Source of the DNA: Chroococcopsis sp964623815
GTDB taxonomy: Bacteria; Cyanobacteriota; Cyanobacteriia; Cyanobacteriales; Microcystaceae
Length of the DNA: 64,000 bases
Assembly: GCA_964623815.1 (NCBI GenBank)
Contig: CAZUVR010000007.1
Coordinates: forward strand, 45,511 to 109,510
Reading direction: 5' to 3'
Both the position numbers and the translations under genes were made by a program. Positions within the stretch are counted from its first letter, which is position 1. Each line of letters begins with the position of its first letter. Below, piece by piece: positions 34,257-43,105 of this stretch. Under the pieces are notes generated by a model that was not told the DNA's origin, ran no database searches, and saw only the letters and a list, made by a program, of their open reading frames with translations.

Positions 34257-36122
34257 TTATAGATTGTCAGCCGTTTCTCGTTCCTGCTCCTCCATAAAAA
34301 CAATCGCCCCTTGAATCATTTGTAGGGGGTCTAGCAAAGGAGTACAATTGATTTGACAATTAATCGATCGTCCACGGCGATTAACAGCAGGAAGAGTGAT
34401 TTGTACCGTTTCAAAAGCCCCTGCTAGTAAACAGGTGCGTAAAGGCTGTAACAGTTGTTCTACTGGTAAGCCGATGTCTAGATTTAAAAGATACTGATTC
34501 CGGGTTTCCGAACCCCGCAGTCCCCACATATCCTCTGCCTTGTCATTCCATACCAGCACCCGCAGATCTCTATCCACTACCACCACTCCAAACCGTAAAC
34601 TAGCGAGGATTGAAGCCAGAAAAGTATTGACCGAGTTTAACTCTTCCGTGCGAATATGCAACTCTTCGTTAAGGGTTTGTAGTTCTTCGTTCGAGGATTG
34701 TAGCTCTTCGTTCATCGTTTCTAACTCTTCGTTAGTAGACTGTAACTCCTCGTTGGTGGTCTCTAATTCCTCATTAGAAGACTGTAACTCCTCGTTGGTA
34801 GTCTCTAGTTCCTCATTAGTAGATTGCAACTCCTCGTAGGCAATTTCTATCTCTTGATTGGCGTGTTCTAGTTCCTTCTGTAATTGTTTTGCCCGTGTCA
34901 CATCGGTGAAAACGATCGAGGTACCGAGTAAAGTACTAGTGAGATCGAGCAAGGGGCAGATGGACACATCGAAGAAGAGGGATTCATTATTTTCCCGGGT
35001 CCATTCTACCTCACTAATAATAATAGTCCGTCTCTCTTGATAACTCTGAGCGATACAAGAACGTAATTCTAAAGGACGGTAAGAAAGTTCGAGATCCTGA
35101 AGGGGACGATTCAAATCCTCTAAGGTCAAGCCAAATAGTTCCCTTGCTCGCTCATTGACCAAAGATAATTTACCTTCCCGTTCGATGACCAAATGGGCCA
35201 CGGGATTGCTATCAAAAGCAGCGTCACGGAGACGGAAGTGGCGGGTTAAGTAATCTGAGGGATTATTCTCTGTCCAAGTTGCCTCCAATGGTATGCGATT
35301 GCGTGGACTCCCCCTAGCGGAACGACAGAAAACCCTCTTTTTAAGATTGATGGCGGTAAAAGAGTTAGAGTGATTAAGTAACATTTCCGCTTTGCCCAAA
35401 AGGAGAAAGCCCTTGTCGTTGAGGGCGAAGTGAAAACGCGAGATTATTTTACCTTGAGCCTCGGCGTTAAAATACATTAGGGTATTGCGGCAGACGAGGA
35501 GATCGATACGGGAGATGGGAGCATCCCCGATAAGATTGTGACGACCGAAGATAACGCTACGACGTAGATCCTTACGGAAAACATAAGAATTTTCGCTGTG
35601 ATCGAAGTAACGTTTGAGTAGTTCGGGAGGAATCGTATTAACTTCACGACTGCTATAAACTCCTTGTCGGGCTTGATTCAACGCCTCTTCATCGAGATCG
35701 GTGGCGTAGATCTTCACCCGCTCTTTAAAAACATTGATGTCTAGAAACTCTGCCAGAACGATCGCTAAAGTATAAGCTTCTTGACCCGAGGCGCAACCCG
35801 CACTCCAGACACGGATAGTTTGTTCGCCATCCTCGGCGATTTTGGGGATGATCTCGCGGCTGAGATAATCCCAGGTATCCCGATCCCGAAAGAAACCTGT
35901 CACATTGATCAAGATGGTATTGAATAAATCGATAAATTCTTGGGGATGAACCTGTAAATAATCCTGATAGTCACTAAATTCTTCTATACCTAGCACCTGC
36001 ATCCGTTTATGAACCCTACGGGTGAGGCTGGAGCGTTTATAACCCGTAAAGTCGAAACCACGAACCGTTTTAATATAAGTTAGTAAAGATTCAAATTCCC
36101 TATTTTGTTCTGGACGGCTCAT
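34257..36122 (-). CDS. CheR-type methyltransferase with PAS domains and heptad coil
   Basis: Residues 1-270 form a CheR domain: an N-terminal helical part with YKRSSLTRRVHKRM, the SAM motif VWSAGCASGQEAYTLA and ATDLDEEALNQARQGVY. A PAS-like domain (~295-415) is followed by a long coiled coil of NEELQSS/NEELETT heptads (residues ~426-482) and a final PAS domain (~495-610). This is the layout of CheR-PAS proteins encoded beside CheB and histidine kinases outside classic chemotaxis operons. It would methylate Glu residues of a sensory partner. It starts four bases after the cheB stop. Confidence 0.9.
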   Translation of the reverse strand: MSRPEQNREFESLLTYIKTVRGFDFTGYKRSSLTRRVHKRMQVLGIEEFSDYQDYLQVHPQEFIDLFNTILINVTGFFRDRDTWDYLSREIIPKIAEDGEQTIRVWSAGCASGQEAYTLAIVLAEFLDINVFKERVKIYATDLDEEALNQARQGVYSSREVNTIPPELLKRYFDHSENSYVFRKDLRRSVIFGRHNLIGDAPISRIDLLVCRNTLMYFNAEAQGKIISRFHFALNDKGFLLLGKAEMLLNHSNSFTAINLKKRVFCRSARGSPRNRIPLEATWTENNPSDYLTRHFRLRDAAFDSNPVAHLVIEREGKLSLVNERARELFGLTLEDLNRPLQDLELSYRPLELRSCIAQSYQERRTIIISEVEWTRENNESLFFDVSICPLLDLTSTLLGTSIVFTDVTRAKQLQKELEHANQEIEIAYEELQSTNEELETTNEELQSSNEELETTNEELQSTNEELETMNEELQSSNEELQTLNEELHIRTEELNSVNTFLASILASLRFGVVVVDRDLRVLVWNDKAEDMWGLRGSETRNQYLLNLDIGLPVEQLLQPLRTCLLAGAFETVQITLPAVNRRGRSINCQINCTPLLDPLQMIQGAIVFMEEQERETADNL

Positions 36123-36125
36123 ATA

Positions 36126-37193
36126 CTAATTTTCCGCCCCCACATCATCAATAATTATACCCTGTGTTTCTCCTGCTTCGGTCATTAATAATTGTCGCAC
36201 GATATCGGCTGATTGTTGTGCCGTCTGACCTTGTTCTTGAAAGCGAGTGGCTGAACGAATACGATTGCCAGTCCGCGCCCGTTCAGCCAGCCGAAAAAAG
36301 AGGGCGGCTTTTTCTTCTAGAGCACGTAGCGCACTCCATAGGGCACTTTCTAAACTCTCCGATTGACCCGCTAAGAGACTGCCCACCGAGTAGGCGTGAC
36401 CCGTCCGGCAACGGAAGCGGAGCAGTTTCTCTCTCCCTAGTTCCCACAACACGCCGCTACATTGCGGACAGGCAAAAGGTGAGGGATCGCCTGGGCGAGT
36501 CGGGTCTTTTAGCACCTCGGATTCTAATTGGTTCATCCGAGCTTCGATTATTAATTCTTCACTTACGGGGTCTTCCTCTGGAAAAATTCGCTCGGCTAGC
36601 TGTAATAACAGGGGGGTTATCTCGGCAATATTCAGGATATAGTCCACGTGATCGTACTCGATGGCGTTTTTAGGCATGGCATCGAACATGGCTTCCTCTG
36701 GATTTTGTGCGATGCAAATTCCACCACGTTCTTTAATGGCGATCAATCCAGCCGTGCCGTCGTCGAGGGTACCAGAAAGAACCGCCCCGATTACCCTGGG
36801 GCCGTAAGAGTAGGCTGCGGTACGGAATAAAACGTCTATCGATGGGCGAGAATTATTCTCTTTTGGCCCCCTGGTTAAATATAATTTCTCGTTGCGAATA
36901 ACTAAATGATGGTCGGGTGGGGCAATATAAATATTACCGGGTTGAATTAATTCTCCAGATTCTGGGTGTGTCGCTTTTAATTTGCCGTAACGATTGAGGA
37001 TGCGGGGCAGTTGGCTGAAACCGTTGGCGGGGAGATGTAAAACGATGGCGAGGGCGAAAGATACCTGATCGGGTAAGGTAGCAATCAATTCTTTTAATGC
37101 TTCTACTCCTCCGGCAGAAGCCCCTACGACCACGAGTGAGCTTAGAGGTTTGCCCCTGCTAGTTTCTAAGTGCTTGTCGTCCGATGATGCCAT
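36126..37193 (-). CDS. CheB-type methylesterase without receiver domain
   Basis: The catalytic triad of the CheB esterase is visible: Ser26 (VVGASAGGVEAL), His53 (IVLHLP) and Asp144/145 (SGTLDDGTAGL). The N-terminal receiver of classical CheB is missing, so activity is not controlled by CheA phosphorylation in the usual way. The C-terminal ~130 residues hold a rubredoxin-like pair CPQC and CRTGHAYSV, plus helices (~300-340). It sits between cheR and the histidine kinase gene with gaps of 3 and 22 bp, clearly one operon. Confidence 0.9.
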   Translation of the reverse strand: MASSDDKHLETSRGKPLSSLVVVGASAGGVEALKELIATLPDQVSFALAIVLHLPANGFSQLPRILNRYGKLKATHPESGELIQPGNIYIAPPDHHLVIRNEKLYLTRGPKENNSRPSIDVLFRTAAYSYGPRVIGAVLSGTLDDGTAGLIAIKERGGICIAQNPEEAMFDAMPKNAIEYDHVDYILNIAEITPLLLQLAERIFPEEDPVSEELIIEARMNQLESEVLKDPTRPGDPSPFACPQCSGVLWELGREKLLRFRCRTGHAYSVGSLLAGQSESLESALWSALRALEEKAALFFRLAERARTGNRIRSATRFQEQGQTAQQSADIVRQLLMTEAGETQGIIIDDVGAEN

Positions 37194-37215
37194 TTTCTTA
37201 TGCCTACTGATAAAT

Positions 37216-39189
37216 TTATTTGGGCCAGGTAAAGTAAAAGGTTGCGCCTTTTCCTAAATCGGAATTCAGCCATATCCGGCCGCCTTCGTTGTTAATAATT
37301 CTTTTCATAAGCGCCAGACCGATACCGAGATTATCCATCGGTTGCGAAGGGGGTACTACTTGAAAAATCTCAAAAATTCTCTCGTGATATTCGGCGGCGA
37401 TTCCCGGCCCGTCGTCTTTTACTGCGAACTCATAAAAGTTTTCCCCCTCCCTACAGGCAACCTCGATCGAGCCATCCGATCCCTGATGGTGAGTGATGGC
37501 GTTGCTCAAAAGTTGCACCAAAACCAACAATAGTAGCGATCTCTTGCCGATTAAACTATAGGATGGGGGCAAGAGGTTTTCGATGAGGAAGCCAGAGGAT
37601 GAGGATAGGGATTCGATCGCCGATTCTACTAATTCCTTCAGGTTAATTTCCACCGCTTCTTCTTCCTCTGCCTCGACACGGGAATATTGTAATAGAACCT
37701 GGACCATGTCTTCCAATCGCTCTACTCTACGGCAAAGAAGATTCATATTATGGCGGGTTTCGTTATTTAGATATTTATCTAGGTCTTCTTCAAGCCAGGT
37801 GACTAAATGAGAGATACCTCTAAGGGGGGCTTGGATAGCGTGGGCAACGCGATGAACGAAACTGTTCAGATCTTGATTGCTATTGACGACAAGCTCAGTA
37901 GTTTCTAATAAAGACTTATTCAGTACATATAATTCCTCTGCTTGTTGCTGCAGTGTCTCTTCTACCCGTTTACGATCGCTAATATCGATCACCGTTATCA
38001 AAACTCTAGCGGGGGATTTTCCCTCTTCCGGCAGGTGAGAGGTGAACAGAACATTAATCAGGTTTCCGTCTAAGGTTTTTAATACCGTTTCTCCCGAAAT
38101 ATATGTTTCGCCAGAAGCTATAGCCAGTAGGATTCGCTCGAAACCGTTCCTAGTTTCTGGAGAGAAGATGGTTCTTAAGGAGCCTAGCAATTCTATTTTG
38201 TTTTGAGCGCGACATAATAGCCGGGCGGTGTTGTTAAAGTTCAGCACTATGATTTTATCGAGCGCTCTTTCGATAAAGGAAGGCTTTTCTCGCAGGTATC
38301 CTGAAAAGTCTTCTACTCCTACAGCTTTTAGAGCTGTGATTTCTTGTTTTACCGCTGAAAAATCTGCTTCCCAAATGGCAACACCCACAGATTCAAAAAT
38401 ATAACGGTAGCGGGCTTCACTCTCCCTCAGGGCTTTTTCTAGGCACCGACGCGCTTCCATCTGGTGCTTTAGTAACTGGTTACTAGTTTCGGCGGCTATC
38501 GCCCTTTTCGTTGCCACTTCGGCGCGGTAACGATCGCTGATATTGCGGATCAGCCAAAGCACGGAGGGTTCTTCATTATCTTCTATGAATTGGTAGCTAA
38601 CACTTACGGATACTTGTACTGGCTCTCCGTTACGCGGAACTAGTTCCATCTCCCAATCATTGATACTCAATGTTTGCGAGAGTTGATTGAGTTTGTGGCG
38701 AAAGTTAAATCGAGCGTCGAAGGGGATGAAGCTTATTATAGGCTTGCCGAGTGAATAAAGGCTGACTACCCCTAAAAGTTGACAGGCAGGATGATTGATT
38801 TCTTTGATTATTCCCACCGTATCGGTGACAACATAAGCTTCTGGTGCCCTGTCGAATAGTTGCCGATAGCGTTGGCGCTCTCTTTCTATTTGCTCGCGGG
38901 ATGCTTCTAACTCTTGATTTTGTTGTATAAGTTCCTCTTGAGCTACCATTAACTCTTCTAAAGAAACACCTAGTTCTTCCAAAGATGTAGGTAATATATC
39001 CGGGGCTATTTCAACTTCTAGAGAGTTTAAACGCTGGAATTCGCTGAATTTATCATAATTTGTCTGTATTTGTTCAAGCAGTTGCTCTATATCCATTTTA
39101 TTAATTAGGTAAATACCTTTTGCTTGATGATTGATAGTGGGCTTACTATAGTACTGATGTTTTGTATTAATCTTTGTCTCGGGTATCAA
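37216..39189 (-). CDS. PAS-domain sensor histidine kinase
   Basis: A cytoplasmic hybrid-free sensor kinase of 657 residues. It has an N-terminal coiled coil (~40-100), a PAS domain (FDRAPEAYVVTDTVG, ~105-215), a second PAS-like domain (~260-405), a phytochrome-type HisKA segment VAHAIQAPLRGISHL around residue 440 with the phospho-acceptor His, and an HATPase with KDDGPGI and GIGLALMKRI. No membrane helices are present, so the signal is cytoplasmic. First gene of the kinase-cheB-cheR operon, whose products likely form one adaptation-style signalling module. The longer N-terminal start is uncertain; an internal ATG (MDIEQLLEQ, residue 32) is equally plausible. Confidence 0.88.
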   Translation of the reverse strand: MIPETKINTKHQYYSKPTINHQAKGIYLINKMDIEQLLEQIQTNYDKFSEFQRLNSLEVEIAPDILPTSLEELGVSLEELMVAQEELIQQNQELEASREQIERERQRYRQLFDRAPEAYVVTDTVGIIKEINHPACQLLGVVSLYSLGKPIISFIPFDARFNFRHKLNQLSQTLSINDWEMELVPRNGEPVQVSVSVSYQFIEDNEEPSVLWLIRNISDRYRAEVATKRAIAAETSNQLLKHQMEARRCLEKALRESEARYRYIFESVGVAIWEADFSAVKQEITALKAVGVEDFSGYLREKPSFIERALDKIIVLNFNNTARLLCRAQNKIELLGSLRTIFSPETRNGFERILLAIASGETYISGETVLKTLDGNLINVLFTSHLPEEGKSPARVLITVIDISDRKRVEETLQQQAEELYVLNKSLLETTELVVNSNQDLNSFVHRVAHAIQAPLRGISHLVTWLEEDLDKYLNNETRHNMNLLCRRVERLEDMVQVLLQYSRVEAEEEEAVEINLKELVESAIESLSSSSGFLIENLLPPSYSLIGKRSLLLLVLVQLLSNAITHHQGSDGSIEVACREGENFYEFAVKDDGPGIAAEYHERIFEIFQVVPPSQPMDNLGIGLALMKRIINNEGGRIWLNSDLGKGATFYFTWPK

Positions 39190-40092
39190 TTATTATTAGA
39201 TTTTAGCCTTTTTTATTGATCAAGAAAGATGATAAAATCAAAACAGATTGAAAGCAGGCTGGAGTTTTAAAAACGATTTTGAACCAGGTTCCCTTAATTT
39301 ATGAGCAACTAAAAATTATTTTCTTTTTTGGCGTTTTTAGCCTTTTTTTTACTATGTTTCTTGGTTTATTGCCTAAAAACTGCTTTCAAAAGCTTGATTT
39401 CCATGCCTAGGATAATTATACTAAATCCTGTGGTAAAAAACTACTTACAGCACTTCTCTTGTTAGGAAAACACATATTATCGGCTAGGATGGATACTGGC
39501 AAAGGTTTTCATTTTAGTAGAGTATTTAACTGGATTGAAAAGTGCTGTATAAGAGCTAGTGACTAGTAAAAGAGGTTATCATCCAAATCGGTTTATAAAA
39601 CCATGCCTTACAGAATCGGGAGTAGGGAGTCGAATCAATTACCTCCTCACGATTCCCGACTCCTGACTCCCATACCCATAAATACTTTTTGATAAAAGCA
39701 TTTGGTATCATATAGCACTTTTCAAATCAATGAGGTACGGGGAGGAACGGAAGCCCGGAATTAGGGGCTAGGAATTAGGCGATTAACCCAACTCCCAACC
39801 CGGCGGCGCACTCCCAACTCCGGTCCTCCCATCCCACCGCCTAATATGTACTTCACCGATACGAAAATTGCTCTAAGCTCATCTAGTATTATCAATATTA
39901 ACCAGAGTTCGGGATAAGATTTAGTTGCGAGGATGGGAATTGGGAAGACCGGAATTGGGAGTTGATAAATTTGGCCGCTGCGCACTCGATAAACCCCCAA
40001 TTCCTAGCTCCTAACCCCCAAACCCCCCATCTGTATACCAATTGCTTAACCCGAACTGACGTTAGTATTAGTATTGCGACTCCCATCCCCGC
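39190..40092. other. repeat-rich intergenic region without genes
   Basis: About 900 bp without a convincing gene. It contains inverted copies of GATTGAAAAGTGCTGTA (39533-39549) and TATAGCACTTTTCAAATC (39711-39728), a third relative TACAGCACTT near 39447, a GGGAGT/ACTCCC inverted repeat at 39609-39670, and a CT/AG-rich block (39755-40085) of AATTGGGA, TTAGGGG and CTCCCAAC motifs in both orientations. Short open frames here are made of repeats. It may be decayed mobile DNA; no transposase remnant is readable. Confidence 0.6.
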
Positions 40093-40128
40093 CGTAATAA
40101 AAAAGAGACGTATTCACTACGTCTCTTT
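40093..40128 (-). terminator. intrinsic terminator of the 76-residue protein gene
   Basis: On the minus strand an 11-bp perfect stem (AAAGAGACGTA with TACGTCTCTTT) with a five-base loop is followed directly by a T-run (TTTTTTATTA). It begins 27 bp after the stop codon of the upstream small gene. This is the cleanest Rho-independent terminator of the region. Confidence 0.85.
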
Positions 40129-40154
40129 CAGTACTTGCCTCTATCCTATAAAAT

Positions 40155-40385
40155 TTACATTTTGCCGTTTTGCATTACCCTTTGTAGGTGCTGACGAATT
40201 TCTTCTACCTGTCTAATTTCTTCCTGCTGTAATTTTTGTAGAAGTTCGGCACAGGGTTGAGAATCTGCTTGCCGTGCATCTTCAATATACCGGTTATAAG
40301 CTTGTACAGCTTCGGCTTTGTTTTTTAAAACACTCAGTAAGTCAAATTCTAAATTACTAACAGCAGGTTGTGCAGTTGTTGTCAT
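40155..40385 (-). CDS. small helical protein, possibly ferritin-like, unknown function
   Basis: A 76-residue protein that I cannot name securely. It is almost entirely amphipathic helix with conserved-looking FDLLSVLKNKAEAVQAYNRY and EEIRQVEEIRQHLQRVM blocks. The spacing of Glu and His residues recalls half of a ferritin-like helical bundle, but metal ligands cannot be assigned. A GGAGG Shine-Dalgarno sequence lies upstream of the ATG and a strong terminator follows the stop, so it is a real, independently transcribed gene. Confidence 0.7.
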   Translation of the reverse strand: MTTTAQPAVSNLEFDLLSVLKNKAEAVQAYNRYIEDARQADSQPCAELLQKLQQEEIRQVEEIRQHLQRVMQNGKM

Positions 40386-40471
40386 AATTATTCCTCCGTT
40401 ATTACTTTATCTATATTGTGTTTATTTTATTCAATTAGCTCATCTTCCTAAAGAAGAATACCTTTTAAAAC

Positions 40472-41215
40472 TTAAGTAGCAAATTGTTCTATTTTTGCTT
40501 CGCAAATTAACATTATTTTTTGGAATTTAATCTTTAAATCGTTTATGTAAAGCTCCATTCCCTCTAATTCAAAGTTAGCTAAATTGAGTAATTCATGAGC
40601 TTGATCTAACAACATTTGCGTTAATTCTGGATGAGCATCTTCTTCAGAACCATACTCGACTTTTTCTAAAGTGACCTGTTGTTTATCTTCGGTGATTCGG
40701 GGAACTGCGGTAAAACTTACTGGGTAGATCGCGTCTGTTTTAGATGATGAAAACTTACTGCTGATGAATATTTTATCTTCTTCTGGTAAGCAAAAATTAA
40801 TTTCTTGAGCTTCTAAAATTCCCGTGCTTTCATCGAGGGATAAAGATAATTTATCTTGCAGTTTATCCCGAATATAATCAGAGTTAAAAGCCCGGTTTAA
40901 GTCATTCTCAGTTAAAACTACCTCGGTTATCGCTGTTGTCGGATGTAGTAATTCTACTTGTCCAAAGGCAAGTTTAAGAGGATTGATCGAAACTGCCTCG
41001 GTTTGTATTTGCATTTTTTCTACTCTTAATTCCTCTTTTATCACCATCCCCGTCCCTTCTACCGAAAGAGATTCAACCTTTCCCTGCATAGCTTTCAAAG
41101 AATCGGTCTGTACCTCTACTTTTAACTCCTCTACTTCGTCTAGTTGGGCGGTAATGCCAATCTCGGCAACTTTACTGATGGCTTGGGCACCTAAATCGGT
41201 CGTAGGTTCGGTCAT
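40472..41215 (-). CDS. DUF2993 (LmeA-like) protein
   Basis: A 247-residue protein from the ATG at 41215, which has GAGGA ten bases upstream; a GTG 45 bases further up is less likely. The pattern of amphipathic strands (LKVEVQTDSLKAMQGKVESL, VEKMQIQTEAVSINPLKLAFGQVEL) and the VLTENDLNRAFNSDYIRDKL block match DUF2993, whose actinobacterial member LmeA binds phospholipid. No signal peptide is visible, so a cytoplasmic-face or thylakoid-surface location is possible. The function in cyanobacteria is unknown. Confidence 0.75.
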   Translation of the reverse strand: MTEPTTDLGAQAISKVAEIGITAQLDEVEELKVEVQTDSLKAMQGKVESLSVEGTGMVIKEELRVEKMQIQTEAVSINPLKLAFGQVELLHPTTAITEVVLTENDLNRAFNSDYIRDKLQDKLSLSLDESTGILEAQEINFCLPEEDKIFISSKFSSSKTDAIYPVSFTAVPRITEDKQQVTLEKVEYGSEEDAHPELTQMLLDQAHELLNLANFELEGMELYINDLKIKFQKIMLICEAKIEQFAT

Positions 41216-41398
41216 GCAACGATCGTCCTCAATAAAAACTAACTGGTAATACGATCGCACATCTCCCGCCGAAACTGCATCAACCTTGTGAAATAATCAG
41301 CCTCGAACTAAAGTAGTTAATTGTCGTAATAATACCGCTGAGGCGCGTCCCTTAGTTTTGACATTAGATTAGGGGCGAGCTGTCCGATTTCTAACATA

Positions 41399-42253
41399 TT
41401 AAGAGTGCCAGGGTAGGAGGATAAAAGGGAGCAATGATAGAGATAATAATAACCAACCCTGCCAATAAAATCCGTAAGCCTCCTCTGACTCCGCCAAGAG
41501 ACAGTCAACCCTTTCCATCAATCGATTATGGGGTAAGTTATCGAATGCGGCACCGAAGTTATTGCCAAATCGCCAATCTGACGTAGTTGTAATTTGAGAT
41601 GCGACTAAGAGTAAGGATTCGGCGAGTAATAGAATGTCTACGCTTTGCGAGGCTTTTTTATCGGCTCTAATTTCCCTTAAAAAGAGTAGTTCTAACCAGA
41701 GATCATCCGTATGGGGCAGCCAAGGTGTGATAGATTTCAGGCAACCCAGGCAAAAGAACCAACCCGTATCGTGATAATCGTAGTGGGCTTGTTCGTGCGC
41801 CAGTACCGCTTCTAACTGTTCTTCATTCAGGGTTTTTAGTAATCCCGTCGTAATCACTAATTCGGGTTTGATAATCCCGATTTGAGCGCTGTAGGGAAAA
41901 TCGGTATCGATAATTCGGGCTAGTTTTCCCTTGATAGATTTTTGCGGGTAAATCTCTAAAGATTTCCGGGTTTGGATTCCTTGATAGAGAAGTTTGAGCC
42001 AAGTCAAAACAGTCAGGCTAGTAAAAGTGATTGCTAGAGTGTAACTGAATATAGTCGCCTGTAAACCGAACATTTCACCCCTGTATCCCATACAGATAAC
42101 GGCGACGGCAGTGGTTAATAGAAGTAGGGGCGGAAAGAGGAAGAAAAACAAAGAGACTTGCCAGCGTCTGCCACCGTTACCAGCGAGGCGGGGGTAAAGT
42201 AGGCGGAGATGACTGGCGATACCGAGAGCAAGAATGATGATAATACCGTGCAT
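41399..42253 (-). CDS. M56 (BlaR1-like) membrane metallopeptidase
   Basis: An integral membrane zinc protease of 284 residues. Three hydrophobic helices precede LEAVLAHEQAHYDYHD (HEQAH zinc motif near residue 135) and LREIRADKKA supplies the downstream Glu ligand; a last helix closes the protein. Unlike BlaR1 or MecR1 it has no extracellular penicillin-binding sensor domain. The gene starts at the last base of the upstream BlaI-type repressor gene (one-base overlap), the usual repressor-protease pairing in which the protease relieves repression after a signal. The inducing signal is unknown. Confidence 0.85.
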   Translation of the reverse strand: MHGIIIILALGIASHLRLLYPRLAGNGGRRWQVSLFFFLFPPLLLLTTAVAVICMGYRGEMFGLQATIFSYTLAITFTSLTVLTWLKLLYQGIQTRKSLEIYPQKSIKGKLARIIDTDFPYSAQIGIIKPELVITTGLLKTLNEEQLEAVLAHEQAHYDYHDTGWFFCLGCLKSITPWLPHTDDLWLELLFLREIRADKKASQSVDILLLAESLLLVASQITTTSDWRFGNNFGAAFDNLPHNRLMERVDCLLAESEEAYGFYWQGWLLLSLSLLPFILLPWHS

Positions 42254-42672
42254 TATTTTTTCTCCCTTTGGCGGCGGATAATATCGAGGCGGGATGTGAT
42301 GGCTTTGAGTTGCTCCACGCTCGTAGTGTCGAGACTGTCGGCGAAGGAGGCGACTACATCCGGGTTACTAATGGCGAGGAAGTTCTGTAACTGATGATAA
42401 GCTTTAATGGCTTGCGCCTGTTCTTTGCTTACCAGGGGTTGCCAATAAAAAACCCGGCCCTCTTTATAACAGCTTAACCAGCCTTTGTTAGTGAGACGGC
42501 GCAGAACTGTTGTGACGGAGGCGTAGGCCAATTCTCGATCGGGGTCGGCTAGAATACGATCGTGTACGTCCTTGACGCTAACCGTACCCCTCTCCCAGAT
42601 AATCTCTAGGATTTCGCTCTCTAGGGGGCCTAGAGATAGTTGTTTCGGTTGATAGGGGGGCAATTGAGTCAT
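42253..42672 (-). CDS. BlaI/MecI/CopY family repressor
   Basis: A 139-residue winged-helix repressor: LSLGPLESEILEIIWERGTVSVKDVHDRI, LAYASVTTVLRRLTNKGWL (recognition helix) and a C-terminal dimerisation helix. These proteins bind as dimers and are cleaved by an M56 protease, here encoded directly downstream with overlapping stop and start. In Synechocystis a related pair has been linked to photosynthesis and respiration genes rather than antibiotic resistance, so targets other than beta-lactamase are likely. Confidence 0.9.
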   Translation of the reverse strand: MTQLPPYQPKQLSLGPLESEILEIIWERGTVSVKDVHDRILADPDRELAYASVTTVLRRLTNKGWLSCYKEGRVFYWQPLVSKEQAQAIKAYHQLQNFLAISNPDVVASFADSLDTTSVEQLKAITSRLDIIRRQREKK

Positions 42673-42773
42673 ATTGGATGTATATTTAGTTTCCTGATCA
42701 CCATGATAGCGATCGATGCCGGTACCGATCCCCTTACTTGATACAATAACGGGGAATATTTTACAAAACGATT

Positions 42774-43067
42774 ATGTCTACTGAAACTAATTTAAACACG
42801 ACTGGTGCCGATGCGATCGATGTAGCGATCGCCAAGGGTATCGATTTTGACGGCTCCCCAATTCCGAGCGCCAAACTCGATTTATATAATCACGTCATGG
42901 GTTTAGAAGCTGGCCGTCAGCGTAGCGGGGTATCTAATACCATGCGCTCCCGTATCGTCAGAATCGGAGCTAAACATATCGCTCAAGAGGAGTTAAATCA
43001 GAAGTTAATCGATGCCGGTTTCGCACCTCTGAAAGATAAAGAAATAGCTTTTTATTATTCTAAATAA
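42774..43067 (+). CDS. conserved cyanobacterial protein, probable DUF4090
   Basis: A 97-residue soluble protein. GIDFDGSPIPSAKLDLYNHV, GLEAGRQRSGVSNTMRSRIV and LIDAGFAPLKDKEIAFYY are blocks that I recall as strongly conserved across cyanobacteria (DUF4090). No catalytic or membrane feature is visible and the function is unknown. It is monocistronic, divergent from blaI and convergent with tatC. Confidence 0.75.
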   Translation: MSTETNLNTTGADAIDVAIAKGIDFDGSPIPSAKLDLYNHVMGLEAGRQRSGVSNTMRSRIVRIGAKHIAQEELNQKLIDAGFAPLKDKEIAFYYSK

Positions 43068-43105
43068 ACACGATGTAACCGGCACCCGGGCCGGTTCCAC
43101 AAACT

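Noticed and set aside
34205..34303. Longer N terminus for the 2-oxoacid decarboxylase
   Set aside because: It would overlap the end of cheR and adds residues absent from the family; the ATG at 34204 gives the standard start TTVGEYLFQRL.
39761..40216. Several short open frames in the repeat-rich gap
   Set aside because: They translate the GGGAGT/TTAGGGG repeats or lie antisense to the terminator and the 76-residue gene.
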